A stretch of 64,000 nt of DNA from Asaia bogorensis (GCA_945889625.1 CAMDCE010000001.1:231920-295919), one strand, 5' to 3'; positions 28,866-42,532 are shown, numbered from the stretch's first letter. The notes: generated by a model from the letters alone, not told the origin. A program made the numbers and translations.

Positions 28866-30110
28866 ATGGTGCAACTCACATCGGCGGAACGCGAAACTGT
28901 CGACGGCCGCGACGGGCCGGCGCGCGCCATGGCGCTGCGCATCGTGGCCGACACCGCGCGGCTTCTTGGCGCGGCGAAGCTCGTGCCGATCGCCTCGGCG
29001 CACATCGACGGCTGCCTCTATCACGGCGATTCCGGCACCCTGTTCGCCGAGCGACTGGTCGAGGGCCGTGGCACGGTCGCGGTGCCGACCACGCTCAATG
29101 TCGGCGCGCTCGATCTCCTGCATGCCGGCCGCGTGCGGCTGGAGCTGCAGCGTGCGGCCATGGCGCGGCGGATGATGGACGCCTATCTCAAGCTCGGCTG
29201 TCGTCCGACCTGGACTTGCGCGCCCTATCAGGCAGGACACCGCCCGGCGCTCGGCCAGCATGTGGCGTGGGGCGAGAGCAACGCCGTTGCCTTCTGCAAC
29301 ACCGTGCTGGGCGCGCGCAGCGAACGCTACGGCGACTTTCTCGATATCTGCGCCGCCCTCTCGGGTCGCGCTCCTGAAACCGGTCTGCATCTCGACGACA
29401 ATCGCCGCGCCACGCTCGAAGTCGATGCCTCGACGCTCGATCCCCGGCTGGTCGCGGAGGATGCCTTCTGGCCGGTGCTGGGCGCTTGGCTCGGCGAGAC
29501 CGCGGGTGGCCGGGTCGTTGCCTTCACGGGATTGCCCAAGCGCATCGACGAGGACCGGTTGAAGGCGATGGGCGCGGCAGCGGCCTCCACCGGTTCGGTC
29601 GGCCTCTTTCATATCGCAGGCGTGACGACAGAGGATCCCAAGTTGGCGCCGGAACATGAGACGATCCTCCTCACGGGTCCGATGCTGCATGCCGCGCGCG
29701 ACCGGCTGTCGACGGCGCGGGCTCACGCAGGCGACGCCGTCGACGCCGTCGCCGTCGGTAGCCCGCACTTTTCCTACGACGAATTCCGCCGGCTGTTCGC
29801 GTATCTCAGGGGACGTAAGCTCGCGATCCCGTTCTACGTCTGTACCGGCCGGCACACGCTTGCGGCACTGGCCGAAGCCGGCCTCTCCGAGACGCTCAAG
29901 ACAAGCGGCCTCACGGTCGTGGCCGACACCTGCATCGTGGTGACGCCGATCCTGCCGGCGTCCGATGGTCTGCTGCTCACCAACTCCGGCAAGTTCGCGC
30001 ACTACACGCGGCCCAACACCGGCTACGACGTGCTCTACGGCTCTCTGGCAGACTGCGCCGAAACGGCGGTCGCCGGTCGGCTGGTGCGCGACGAGGCGAT
30101 CTGGCGATGA
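28866..30110 (+). CDS. Aconitase X, large (catalytic) subunit
   Basis: LVPIASAHIDGCLYHGDSGTLFAERLVEGRGTVAVPTTLNVGALDLLH, TWTCAPYQAGHRPALGQHVAWGESNAVAFCNTVLGARSERYGDFLDICAALSGRAPETGLHLDDNR, VVADTC: AcnX hallmarks with Cys residues retained. Confidence 0.93.
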   Translation: MVQLTSAERETVDGRDGPARAMALRIVADTARLLGAAKLVPIASAHIDGCLYHGDSGTLFAERLVEGRGTVAVPTTLNVGALDLLHAGRVRLELQRAAMARRMMDAYLKLGCRPTWTCAPYQAGHRPALGQHVAWGESNAVAFCNTVLGARSERYGDFLDICAALSGRAPETGLHLDDNRRATLEVDASTLDPRLVAEDAFWPVLGAWLGETAGGRVVAFTGLPKRIDEDRLKAMGAAAASTGSVGLFHIAGVTTEDPKLAPEHETILLTGPMLHAARDRLSTARAHAGDAVDAVAVGSPHFSYDEFRRLFAYLRGRKLAIPFYVCTGRHTLAALAEAGLSETLKTSGLTVVADTCIVVTPILPASDGLLLTNSGKFAHYTRPNTGYDVLYGSLADCAETAVAGRLVRDEAIWR

Positions 30111-30490
30111 CGGCTTTGTTGCCCGGATTGGCGGAAGGCCGCGTGCTGAAACTGCGGTCGCTGTCGCTGTGGGGCGGCGTCGATCCCTTCAGCGGAAAGC
30201 TTACCGATCCGGCGCTGCCGCACTGCGGCGAGAGCGTGAAGGATCGCGTGCTGATGATCGGCGAGCCGGTCGGCTCGTCCTCGTCGAGTGCGGTGCTGCT
30301 GGAGCTGCTGCATGCGGGCAATGCGCCGGCGGCGATTGTGCTCGGCCGCGTCGACGCCATTGTGGCGCTGGGCGTGCTGGTGGCGCGCGAGATGCGATGG
30401 GCTACCATCCCGCTGGTCGTGATGGCGCCGTCGGAACAGGAAAGAATCGTCGACGGCGAGACAATGAAGATCGGGCCAAGAACCGATTAG
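30107..30490 (+). CDS. Aconitase X, small (swivel) subunit (DUF126)
   Basis: LWGGVDPFSGKLTDPALPHCGESVKDRVLMIGEPVGSSSSSAVLLELLHAGNAPAAIVLGRVDAIVALGVLVAREM; ATGA overlap with AcnX large subunit. Confidence 0.93.
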   Translation: MTALLPGLAEGRVLKLRSLSLWGGVDPFSGKLTDPALPHCGESVKDRVLMIGEPVGSSSSSAVLLELLHAGNAPAAIVLGRVDAIVALGVLVAREMRWATIPLVVMAPSEQERIVDGETMKIGPRTD

Positions 30491-30499
30491 GGGACGGAA

Positions 30500-31702
30500 A
30501 TGCCGGGACCGCTAGCGGGCGTGAAAGTGATCGATCTGACGGCGGTGCTTCTGGGACCCTTCGCCACCCAGCATATGGCCGACATGGGCGCCGACGTGAT
30601 CAAGGTCGAGCCGCCGGAGGGCGACCTGCTGCGCCTGTCGGGCGGCTCGATGGGCCGCGACAAGGGCATGGGTCCGATCTACATGGCGGCCAACCGCAAC
30701 AAGCGCTCGCTCTGCCTCGACCTCAAGAAGCCGGCCGCCGTCGCCGTGCTGAAGGACCTGATCAAGACTGCCGACCTGTTCATCCATAACAGCCGGCCGG
30801 CGGCGATCGAGCGATTGGGGCTGGGCTACGAGGATCTGAAGAAGATCAATCCGTCGATCATTTACGCCTACTCGCTCGGTTATGCGCGCAAGGGACCGTA
30901 CGGCCACAAGCCCGCCTTCGACGACCTGGTGCAGGGTGTCAGCGGCGCCGCTTCGCTGCAGAGCCGCGTCGACGGCGCGCCGCCGCGCTTCATGCCGAGC
31001 CTGATCGCCGACAAGACGACGGGCCTGCATCTCTGCATCGCCGTGCTGGGCGCGCTTTATCACCGCAAGTGCACCGGCGAGGGCCAGATGATCGAGGTGC
31101 CGATGCTCGAGACCCTGGCATCGTTCTGGCTGACCGAGCATCTGTTCGGCAAGACCTGGAACCCCGGGCGCGGCGCCATGGGCTACGATCGCATCATCAA
31201 CAAGTACCGCCATCCGTTCCAGACCAAGAACGGCTATGTCTGCGCGCTGCCCTACACCGATCAGCACTGGATCACCTTCTTCGGGATCGTCGAGCGGCCC
31301 GACCTGGCCAAGGACAAGCGGTTCGCCGATCGCATCGAGCGTCCCAAGCATTTCAGCGAGCTCTACCAGGTGCTCGATTCTCTATTGAAGCACCGCACGA
31401 CCGAGGAGTGGCTCGCGGCGTTCGACAAGGCCGACATTCCCGCCATGCCGGTGCTCACCCTGGAGGAGCTGCTCGACGATCCGCACCTCAAGGCGACCGG
31501 CTTTTTCACCGAGCGCGAGCATCCCACCGAAGGTTCGATCACCACCTGTGCCAGCCCGCTCGATTTCGAGAAAACCAAGACCGAGTTCCGACGTCATGCG
31601 CCGCGGATCGGCGGCGACGGCGAGGAGGTGCTGCGCGAGGCCGGCTTGAGCGATGCCGCGATCGAAAAGTTGAAGGCCGACAAGACGTTGATCGTGCCCT
31701 GA
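30500..31702 (+). CDS. CaiB/BaiF CoA-transferase family protein
   Basis: MPGPLAGVKVIDLTAVLLGPFATQHMADMGADVIKVEPPEGDLLRLSGGSMGRDKGMGPIYMAANRNKRSLCLDLKKPAAVAVLKDLIKTADLFIHNSRPAAIERLGLGYEDLKKINPSIIYAYSLGY. Confidence 0.95.
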   Translation: MPGPLAGVKVIDLTAVLLGPFATQHMADMGADVIKVEPPEGDLLRLSGGSMGRDKGMGPIYMAANRNKRSLCLDLKKPAAVAVLKDLIKTADLFIHNSRPAAIERLGLGYEDLKKINPSIIYAYSLGYARKGPYGHKPAFDDLVQGVSGAASLQSRVDGAPPRFMPSLIADKTTGLHLCIAVLGALYHRKCTGEGQMIEVPMLETLASFWLTEHLFGKTWNPGRGAMGYDRIINKYRHPFQTKNGYVCALPYTDQHWITFFGIVERPDLAKDKRFADRIERPKHFSELYQVLDSLLKHRTTEEWLAAFDKADIPAMPVLTLEELLDDPHLKATGFFTEREHPTEGSITTCASPLDFEKTKTEFRRHAPRIGGDGEEVLREAGLSDAAIEKLKADKTLIVP

Positions 31703-31834
31703 CGTAAATCGTTTGCTACGTAAACTTGTTCCGCATCTCGGGGCTAGCAACCGCCATCCGGTATCGCAGCGCTTGTCCGGGCTGGCCTCGTCGCTAAACT
31801 CCGGCCAACCGAAAAGCCGGCCCGGGAGGGGCAC

Positions 31835-33031
<1,197 letters not shown>

Positions 33032-33054
33032 TGAGGATTGCGATGCCTGTTCTC

Positions 33055-33174
33055 TGTCATCCTGAGCGCAGTGAAGGATCTCACGCTGGCCTGGGACTCG
33101 GTGATCGTTTTGTCAGGTCCTTCTGGGCGTTTCGAGGCGGAAGCCTCGAAAGCGCCTAATCGCTCAGGACGACA
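33055..33174. repeat. Intergenic palindromic repeat, copy B (pairs with 8811-8901)
   Basis: Termini TGTCATCCTGAGCG ... CGCTCAGGACGACA (13/14 inverted); inner hairpin TTTCGAGGC-GGAA-GCCTCGAAA (33130-33151). Confidence 0.75.
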
Positions 33175-33179
33175 AAGCC

Positions 33180-34343
33180 ATGAACCTCGACCTCAAGCCG
33201 GAACACAAAGCCTTCGCCGACGAAGTCCGGGACTTCGCGCGCAAAAACCTGTCGCCGGCGACCAAGGCCAAGACCTTCTCCGGCAAGCATTATAGCCGCG
33301 ACGACCACATGGTGTGGCAGCAGGCGCTGGGCAGGAAGGGCTGGCTCGCCTACACTTGGCCGAAGAAATTCGGCGGCCCGGGCTGGGACGTCACGCAGCG
33401 CTTCCTGTTCGAGAACGTGCTGGCCGAGGAGGGCGCGCCGCGCATCATCCCGTTTGGCGTCAAGATGGTCGGCCCGGTGATCTACACCTTCGGCAGCGAC
33501 GAGCAGAAGGAGAGATTCCTGCCGGGCATCCGCAGCTCCGACGTGTCGTGGTGCCAGGGCTATTCCGAGCCGGGCGCCGGCTCCGATCTCGCCAACCTTC
33601 GCACCCGCGCGGTGCGTGACGGCGACCACTACATCGTGAACGGCCAGAAGACCTGGACGTCGTCCGCGCACTGGGCCGACTGGATCTTTTGCCTGGTGCG
33701 GACCGACACCGAGGCCAAGCCGCAGGAAGGCATCTCCTTCCTGCTGATCGACATGAAGACGCCGGGAATCACCGTGCGGCCGATCATCATGCTCGACGGC
33801 GCACATCACGTGAACGACGTGTTCTTCGATAACGTCAAGGTTCCCGTCGCCAACTGCATCGGCAAGGAGAACGAGGGCTGGACCTGCGCCAAGTTCCTGC
33901 TGGCCAACGAGCGGCTGGGCATCGCCGAGGTGCCGGCCTCCAAGCGCGGCGTGCGCGCACTGCGCTCGATCAGTGAAGATCCGTCGCTTGCCGAAAAGAT
34001 CGCCGACGTCGACCTGCAGGTGCAGGCGCTGGAAATGAGCGAGCTGCGCGCTTTGTCGGCCATGGCGCTGGGCGGCGCGCCGGGCCCGGAAGTCTCGACG
34101 CTCAAGGTCCGCGGCTCGGAGATCCAGCAGCGCATCGCGGAACTGGCCATGGAGGCGGTCGGCGAATACGCAGCACCCTATCAGCCCGGCATGCTGTTCC
34201 AGGACACCAATGAGACGCCGGTCGGCCCCGACCATGCGCCGCCCGCCGCGCCGCGCTATTTCAACATGCGCAAGACCAGCATCTACGGTGGCAGCACCGA
34301 AATTCAGAAGAACATCGTGTCCAAGGCCATCCTCGGTCTATAA
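33180..34343 (+). CDS. Acyl-CoA dehydrogenase family protein (paralog of 31835-33031)
   Basis: MNLDLKPEHKAFADEVRDFARKNLSPATKAKTFSGKHYSRDDHMVWQQALGRKGWLAYTWPKKFGGPGWDVTQRFLFENVLAEEGAPRIIPFGVKMVGPVIYTFGSDEQKERFLPGI. Confidence 0.95.
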   Translation: MNLDLKPEHKAFADEVRDFARKNLSPATKAKTFSGKHYSRDDHMVWQQALGRKGWLAYTWPKKFGGPGWDVTQRFLFENVLAEEGAPRIIPFGVKMVGPVIYTFGSDEQKERFLPGIRSSDVSWCQGYSEPGAGSDLANLRTRAVRDGDHYIVNGQKTWTSSAHWADWIFCLVRTDTEAKPQEGISFLLIDMKTPGITVRPIIMLDGAHHVNDVFFDNVKVPVANCIGKENEGWTCAKFLLANERLGIAEVPASKRGVRALRSISEDPSLAEKIADVDLQVQALEMSELRALSAMALGGAPGPEVSTLKVRGSEIQQRIAELAMEAVGEYAAPYQPGMLFQDTNETPVGPDHAPPAAPRYFNMRKTSIYGGSTEIQKNIVSKAILGL

Positions 34344-34369
34344 GACGCGAAAGGTTTCCGGAGGAGAGA

Positions 34370-35512
34370 ATGGATCTGTCCCTGTCCGACGAACAGAAGC
34401 AGCTGCAGGAATCGGCCGAGCGTTTCGTTCGCGAAAAATACACTTTCGAGAACCGGCGCAAGATCGCCGGCACCGAGCGCGGCTGGCTGCCGGAGAACTG
34501 GGCGCAGTTCGCCGAGTTGGGCTGGCTCGCCATTCCGTTCTCGGAGGATGACGGCGGCATCGGCTTCGGCGCGATCGGGACGATGATTGTCATGGAGCAG
34601 TTCGGCAAAGGCCTGGTGCTCGAGCCGTTCCTGCCGACAGTCGTTCTCGGTGGCGGCCTGATCGCGGCGGCCGGCAGCAAGGCCCAGAAGGAGGCGCTGC
34701 TGGCTCCGATGATCGAGGGCAAGAAGCAGTTCGCACTCGCCTGGCTGGAGCGCCAGTCACGCTACAATCTGGCCGACGTATCGCTCAAGGCCACCAAGGA
34801 AGGCGCCGGCTGGTCGCTCAGCGGCCACAAGGGCGTGGTCTACAACGCAGCCTCGGCGGACAACATCATCGTGCTCTCCCGCACCGCCGGCTCGGCGCGC
34901 GAGGACAAGGGCCTCACGCTCTTCATCGTCGACGGCAAGGCCAAGGGATTGTCGCGCCGCGATTATCCGACGCAGGACGCGTTCCGCGCCTCCGAGCTCA
35001 CCTTCGACAAGGTCTCGGTCGGCGCCGATGCGGTGCTCGGCAAGGTCGACGGTGCCTTCGCGGTGGTCGAGGACTCAGTCGATCGCGCCATCGTGGCGCT
35101 CTGCGCCGAGGCTACGGGCTGCATGGACGCGATCAATGCCGCGACGCTCGAATACATCAAGACGCGCAAGCAGTTCGGCGTGCCGATCGGCAAGTTCCAG
35201 GTGCTGCAGCACCGCATGGTCGACTGCTTCACCAACGCCCAGGAAGCCCGCTCGATGACCCTGATGGCCTCCCTCAAGATCGACGACAAGGATGGCATCG
35301 TGCGCCGCAAGGCGGCATCGGGCGCCAAGGTGCAGATCGGCAAGTCGGGCAAATTCTGCGGCCAGAGCGCCGTCCAGATGCACGGCGGCATGGGCGTCAC
35401 CGACGAGCTCTCGGTCAGCCACTACTTCAAGCGACTGACCATGATCGACCTGATGTTCGGCAACCAGCAGCACCATCTGACGCGCTACAGCAACCTCGCC
35501 ATGGCGGCGTGA
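34370..35512 (+). CDS. Acyl-CoA dehydrogenase family protein (second-subunit type)
   Basis: MDLSLSDEQKQLQESAERFVREKYTFENRRKIAGTERGWLPENWAQFAELGWLAIPFSEDDGGIGFG...QMHGGMGVTDELSVSHYFKRLTMIDLMFGNQQHHLTRYS. Confidence 0.94.
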   Translation: MDLSLSDEQKQLQESAERFVREKYTFENRRKIAGTERGWLPENWAQFAELGWLAIPFSEDDGGIGFGAIGTMIVMEQFGKGLVLEPFLPTVVLGGGLIAAAGSKAQKEALLAPMIEGKKQFALAWLERQSRYNLADVSLKATKEGAGWSLSGHKGVVYNAASADNIIVLSRTAGSAREDKGLTLFIVDGKAKGLSRRDYPTQDAFRASELTFDKVSVGADAVLGKVDGAFAVVEDSVDRAIVALCAEATGCMDAINAATLEYIKTRKQFGVPIGKFQVLQHRMVDCFTNAQEARSMTLMASLKIDDKDGIVRRKAASGAKVQIGKSGKFCGQSAVQMHGGMGVTDELSVSHYFKRLTMIDLMFGNQQHHLTRYSNLAMAA

Positions 35513-35537
35513 GCCGTCGCCTTTCAGGCGGGCGGCA

Positions 35538-36503
35538 GTGAGGGCAATCCTCGACATCATCGTGCCGGTATTCGGCATGATGGCGATCGGCTGGGGACTG
35601 GGCCGCGCGCGGCTGATTTCGATCGAGGGCCTGCGCGGACTGACCAATGTCACCTTCTACGTGCTGTTCCCCGCGCTGCTCTTCCGCTCGATGTCCCAGG
35701 TGCGGATCGCGGCGCTCGAGCCCAGCATCCTGCTGGTGTTCTTCGGCGGCGTGATGGTGCTGTTCGCGCTGCTGCTGCCGGTCGGCCGGCTGCTCGGCAT
35801 GCCCGCCGGCGATCGCATCGTGTTCGCGCTTTCCGGCACTTTCTCCAACGGCGTCGGGATCGGCATTCCCTTCATCACCTACGCCTTCGGCGAGGAAGGG
35901 CTGGTGCCGCTGCTGATGATCATCGCGCTGCATTCGCTACTGATGCTGACGCTCGCCTCGTTCCTGCTGGAGATTGCTGGCCAAAGCAGGGGCGGCGGCA
36001 GTGGCCGGCTGATCGCGCGGCTCGGCAGCGCGGTCCTCACCATGCTGAAGCATCCGATCATTCCGGCAATCTTCCTTGGCCTGATCTGGTCGGAGGTGAC
36101 GGGCCATGTGCCGGGCCTCGCGACGCCGGTCGTGATCGACCAGATCCTGAAGGCGTTGGCCGTGGCAGCGCCGCCCTGCGGCCTCATCATGGCCGGCGCC
36201 TCGCTCGCCCATGTCGGGGTCAAGGAGCACTGGCAGACCGCGGCACTTGCCACTGCGCTCAAGCTCGCCCTGTTGCCGCTGATCGTGTGGACGATCGGCC
36301 GCTTCGTTTTTCCGCTCGATCCGCTGTGGCTCACGGTGGCGACGCTCAACTCGGCGCTGCCCGCAGGCGCCAACGTCTACATGGTGGCGCAGCTCTATCG
36401 CACCGGTGTCGGCCTCGCGACCAACGTCGTGGTGATCTCCACAATGGCCAGCGTGATCACGCTGTCCATTGCGCTGTTGTTGCTCGGCGTGCAGACGCGC
36501 TAG
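35538..36503 (+). CDS. AEC (auxin efflux carrier) family transporter
   Basis: Hydrophobic protein: GRARLISIEGLRGLTNVTFYVLFPALLFRSMSQV...; C-terminal NSALPAGANVYMVAQLY. Confidence 0.88.
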   Translation: MRAILDIIVPVFGMMAIGWGLGRARLISIEGLRGLTNVTFYVLFPALLFRSMSQVRIAALEPSILLVFFGGVMVLFALLLPVGRLLGMPAGDRIVFALSGTFSNGVGIGIPFITYAFGEEGLVPLLMIIALHSLLMLTLASFLLEIAGQSRGGGSGRLIARLGSAVLTMLKHPIIPAIFLGLIWSEVTGHVPGLATPVVIDQILKALAVAAPPCGLIMAGASLAHVGVKEHWQTAALATALKLALLPLIVWTIGRFVFPLDPLWLTVATLNSALPAGANVYMVAQLYRTGVGLATNVVVISTMASVITLSIALLLLGVQTR

Positions 36504-36526
36504 GGTTGGGTACCGGAGGAAAGTCT

Positions 36527-37390
36527 ATGGCTTACGAAACGGTAGAAGTCTGCAAACTGACCGGCGGCTGCGGTGCCGAGGTGCTGGGCGTCGACCTCAA
36601 GTCGATGAGCAACCGCCAATGGGATGAGGTGCAGCGCGCCTTCACCGAGCACGGCGTGATCTTCTTCCGCGACCAGAAGCTGACGCCCGACCAGCATCTC
36701 GAGTTCGCGCGGCGCTGGGCCCCGATCGACGTCAATCGCTTCTTCAAGGCGGCGCCCGGCCATCCGGAGATCGCCGAGGTGCGCAAGGAGCCTGAGCAGA
36801 AGACCAATATCGGCGGCGGCTGGCACACCGACCACAGCTACGACCAGGAGCCCGCGATGGGCTCGATCCTGCTGGCGCGCGAGCTGCCGGAGGAGGGCGG
36901 CGACACGCTGTTCGCCAACATGTATCGCGCCTTCGAGACGCTCTCGCCCGGCCTGCAACGCACGCTCGAAGGCATGCGGGCCGTCCATGGCTCGGCGCAC
37001 ATCTTCGGCAAGGGTGGTCTGAACGACAGGAATCCCGAGGGCGCCAGCCGCTACGGCAACCACCAACTGGTCGGCGAGGACGTTCTCCATCCGGTCGTGA
37101 TCCGCCATCCGCTGAGCGGCCGCAAGGCGCTCTACGTCAACCCGGCCTTCACGCTCCGTTTCGAGGACTGGTCGGACGAGGATAGCCGGCCGCTGCTCGA
37201 CTATCTCTATCGTCATGCCGCGCGGCCGGAATTCACCTGCCGCTTCCGCTGGCGCGAAGGCTCGATCGCCTTCTGGGACAACCGCGCCACCTGGCACTAC
37301 GCCGCCAACGACTATCACGGCGAACGCCGGCTGATGCACCGCATCACCGTCGCCGGCTGCGCGCTGCAGGCGGCGACGGCGAACGGTTAG
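36527..37390 (+). CDS. TauD/TfdA-family 2-oxoglutarate-dependent dioxygenase
   Basis: GWHTDHSYDQEPAMGSILLARELPEEGGDTLFANMYRAFE...FWDNRATWHYAANDYHGERRLMHRITVAG: HxD...H and Arg motifs. Confidence 0.94.
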   Translation: MAYETVEVCKLTGGCGAEVLGVDLKSMSNRQWDEVQRAFTEHGVIFFRDQKLTPDQHLEFARRWAPIDVNRFFKAAPGHPEIAEVRKEPEQKTNIGGGWHTDHSYDQEPAMGSILLARELPEEGGDTLFANMYRAFETLSPGLQRTLEGMRAVHGSAHIFGKGGLNDRNPEGASRYGNHQLVGEDVLHPVVIRHPLSGRKALYVNPAFTLRFEDWSDEDSRPLLDYLYRHAARPEFTCRFRWREGSIAFWDNRATWHYAANDYHGERRLMHRITVAGCALQAATANG

Positions 37391-37397
37391 ATCGCGG

Positions 37398-37931
37398 TTA
37401 GTTCTTGAGCGCCAGCGAAATGTCGGCGACGCCATAGGCGAGGTTGTAGCCGGCGTTGCCGCTGCCCTGGATCTCGGTGGCCTGCAACACGACCTGGTTG
37501 TTGGCGCCGCCATAGAGCCAGTTGCCGCCGCCGCCCGCGCCGGCGACGATCTGGGCCTGCTCGCCGATGAAGCCGCCGACCAGCACCTTGGGATCGGTGG
37601 TCAGGGTCGAGCCGACCAGGCCGCCAAGCTGGAAGACGTGCCACACCATGTGGCCGGCCTTGGTGTAGCCGAGGTCGATGCCGAACTTGCGGATGGTCCC
37701 GGCATAGGCCTGCGAGACGCCGTCCTTGGTCAGGTAGACGCAGCTCAAATTCTTGCTCGAGCCGAGGACAAAACCGGTGCTGCCGCTGACGTTGCAGGTC
37801 AGCGCGCCGATATAGACCTTGGAATCCGCATATTGCTTGTTCAGGGTTTGCGCGTCCGTCTGTCCGGTCTGGCAGGCCCCCGTAGTGGCTGCGAGGATCG
37901 CTGCGGCGGCGACCGAAAGATACTTGCTCAT
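37398..37931 (-). CDS. DUF992-like secreted protein
   Basis: Signal sequence, then SKVYIGALTCNVSGSTGFVLGSSKNLSCVYLTKDGVSQAYAGTIRKFGIDLGYTKAGHMVWHVFQ: DUF992-like pattern. Confidence 0.75.
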   Translation of the reverse strand: MSKYLSVAAAAILAATTGACQTGQTDAQTLNKQYADSKVYIGALTCNVSGSTGFVLGSSKNLSCVYLTKDGVSQAYAGTIRKFGIDLGYTKAGHMVWHVFQLGGLVGSTLTTDPKVLVGGFIGEQAQIVAGAGGGGNWLYGGANNQVVLQATEIQGSGNAGYNLAYGVADISLALKN

Positions 37932-37976
37932 ACTAACCAACTCCCCTTTTTTGAGCCCCGTGTATGGCACAAAAAC

Positions 37977-38702
37977 CTAGCGAATAGCTGCCCACAATAA
38001 TGCAAGGCCGGACACCAGCATCACGCCATCGAGCAGATGCTGGAAGGTGGCGATGGAGAGGCGTTCGACGATCAGGCGGGCGGTGTAGGTGCCGGCCATC
38101 ACCGACGAGCCGGCGATCAGGCCCTTCAGCACGATGTCGGTCGGCAGCGCGCCGAACGAGCGGAAGATGACGGCCTTGCTGATATAGAGTGCGAGCGAGC
38201 CCGCCGCCTCGGTGGCGATGAAGGCGCCCTTGGCCAGTCCGTAGGCGCTGAAGACCGGCACGCTGATCGGTCCGGTCGACACGACGATGCCGGTCAGGAA
38301 GCCGATGGCGGCGCCGGCCGGTACGAGCGCCCATGGTCCGATCGTGATGTTGCGGGCGACGAGCCAGCGCCGGCCGGGGATCATGATCAGGAAAAAGAGG
38401 CCGAGCGCCACATCGACGGCCCTCTCGGGCAGGATCAGCAGCGTGCGCGCGCCCAGGGCGGCTCCCGGAATTCCGCCCGCCGCATAGGCAGCCGTCGCGC
38501 GCCAGTCGATCTCCTTCCACCACGAGGTGATCTTGGCGAAGTTCGACATCAGGGCCACGATAGCCATGATCGGGATGGCCTCACGCGGCCCGAAGGCAAA
38601 AACCAGCACCGGCAGCAGGATGATGGTGGCGCCGGTGCCGACGATGCCGCTCACCGTGCCGGCGAGGTAGCCGACGACGAGGACCACGGCGTAGATCAGC
38701 AC
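37977..38702 (-). CDS. TSUP (TauE/SafE) family transporter
   Basis: MLIYAVVLVVGYLAGTVSGIVGTGATIILLPVLVFAFGPREAIPIMAIVALMSNFAKITSWWKEIDWR...GGIPGAALGARTL. Confidence 0.92.
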   Translation of the reverse strand: MLIYAVVLVVGYLAGTVSGIVGTGATIILLPVLVFAFGPREAIPIMAIVALMSNFAKITSWWKEIDWRATAAYAAGGIPGAALGARTLLILPERAVDVALGLFFLIMIPGRRWLVARNITIGPWALVPAGAAIGFLTGIVVSTGPISVPVFSAYGLAKGAFIATEAAGSLALYISKAVIFRSFGALPTDIVLKGLIAGSSVMAGTYTARLIVERLSIATFQHLLDGVMLVSGLALLWAAIR

Positions 38703-38710
38703 TTGGTCTC

Positions 38711-38837
38711 ACCCTGAGGAGCGGCTCGCAGGGCCGCGTCTCGACGGGCGGCAACAAACGCGGTGCGGGTTGCCCATGCTTCGGGGCGCTCGCTTGGGGC
38801 GCGTCTGACGCGCCCTAGCTCGCTCCTCAGCATGAGG
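38711..38837. repeat. Intergenic inverted-repeat element (CTGAGGAGCG termini)
   Basis: CTGAGGAGCG (38714-38723) vs CGCTCCTCAG (38821-38830), perfect 10-bp inverted repeat; inner palindrome GGGCGCGTC-T-GACGCGCCC (38797-38815). Confidence 0.65.
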
Positions 38838-38840
38838 CAA

Positions 38841-41476
<2,636 letters not shown>

Positions 41477-41477
<1 letters not shown>

Positions 41478-42532
41478 CAGAAGAAACTCGCCGCTTCCAT
41501 GCCCGACAGGCGCAGCGCCGGCGGCAGGGCATGCCACTGGCGTGGCTTGATGCCCTTGACCGCGTCGGCCACCGCCTTGATGTGGGCGGGCGTCGTGCCG
41601 CAACAGCCGCCAACCACATTGAGCCAGCCGTTCTCGGCCCAGCCCTTGACCAGCTTGGCGGTCATTTCCGGCGGCTCGTCGTAGGCGCCCAGCTCGTTGG
41701 GCAGCCCGGCATTGGGATAGACGCAGACCAGCCCGTCGACCTGCGGGTTGAGCGCATTGACGTAGGGGTGCAGCTCGGTGGCGCCGAAGCTGCAGTTCAG
41801 CCCCATGGTGATCGGCTTGGCGTGGCGCACCGAGTGCCAGAACGCTTCGACCGTCTGGCCCGAGAGGTTGCGGCCGGCCAGATCGGTCAAAGTCATCGAC
41901 ACCATCACCGGCAGCTCTTCGTCGCGCGCCTCGCCTGCCTCGTCGACAGCAACCAGGGCCGCCTTGGCGTTCAAGGTGTCGAACACCGTCTCGATCAGGA
42001 TGAAATCGACGCCGCCGTCGAGCAGGCCTTCGACCTGCTCGCGATAGATGTCCTTCATCTCGTCGAAGCTGACGGCGCGGTAGCCGGGATCGTTGACGTT
42101 GGGCGACACCGACAGCGTCTTGTTGGTGGGACCGAGTGCGCCGACCACGAAGCGCGGCTTGGCCGGATCGCGCGCCGTGGCGGCGTCGGCGCAGGCGCGC
42201 GTGATCTTGGCCGCGGCGAGATTGATCTCGCGCGCCATGCCCGAGATGCCGTAGTCGCTGAGGCTGATGGCGTTGGAGTTGAAGGTGTTGGTCGCCACGA
42301 TATCGGCGCCAGCCTCAAGATAGGCGGTGCAGATCTCGCCCACTACGTCGGGCCGCGTCAGGTTCAACAGGTCGTTGTTGCCCTTCTGGTCGTGATTGAA
42401 GCTGCGGCCGGCGCGAAAGCCTTCCTCGTCGAGCCTGTAGCTCTGGATCATCGAGCCGTAGGGCCCATCCTTGACCAGGATGCGCTCGGCGCCGATCTCG
42501 CGCAGCAGTTGGGCCTTTTCAGCGCGCGTCAT
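41477..42532 (-). CDS. Homocysteine S-methyltransferase domain (MetH N-terminal module as separate gene)
   Basis: [32 protein letters not shown]...[19 protein letters not shown]...[20 protein letters not shown]: Zn-binding GLNC and GGCCGT motifs. Confidence 0.95.

Noticed and set aside
27693-30002. 769-aa minus ORF as one protein
   Set aside because: N-terminal ~390 residues are antisense to AcnX; the CoA-transferase begins at MPGALDG (28817).
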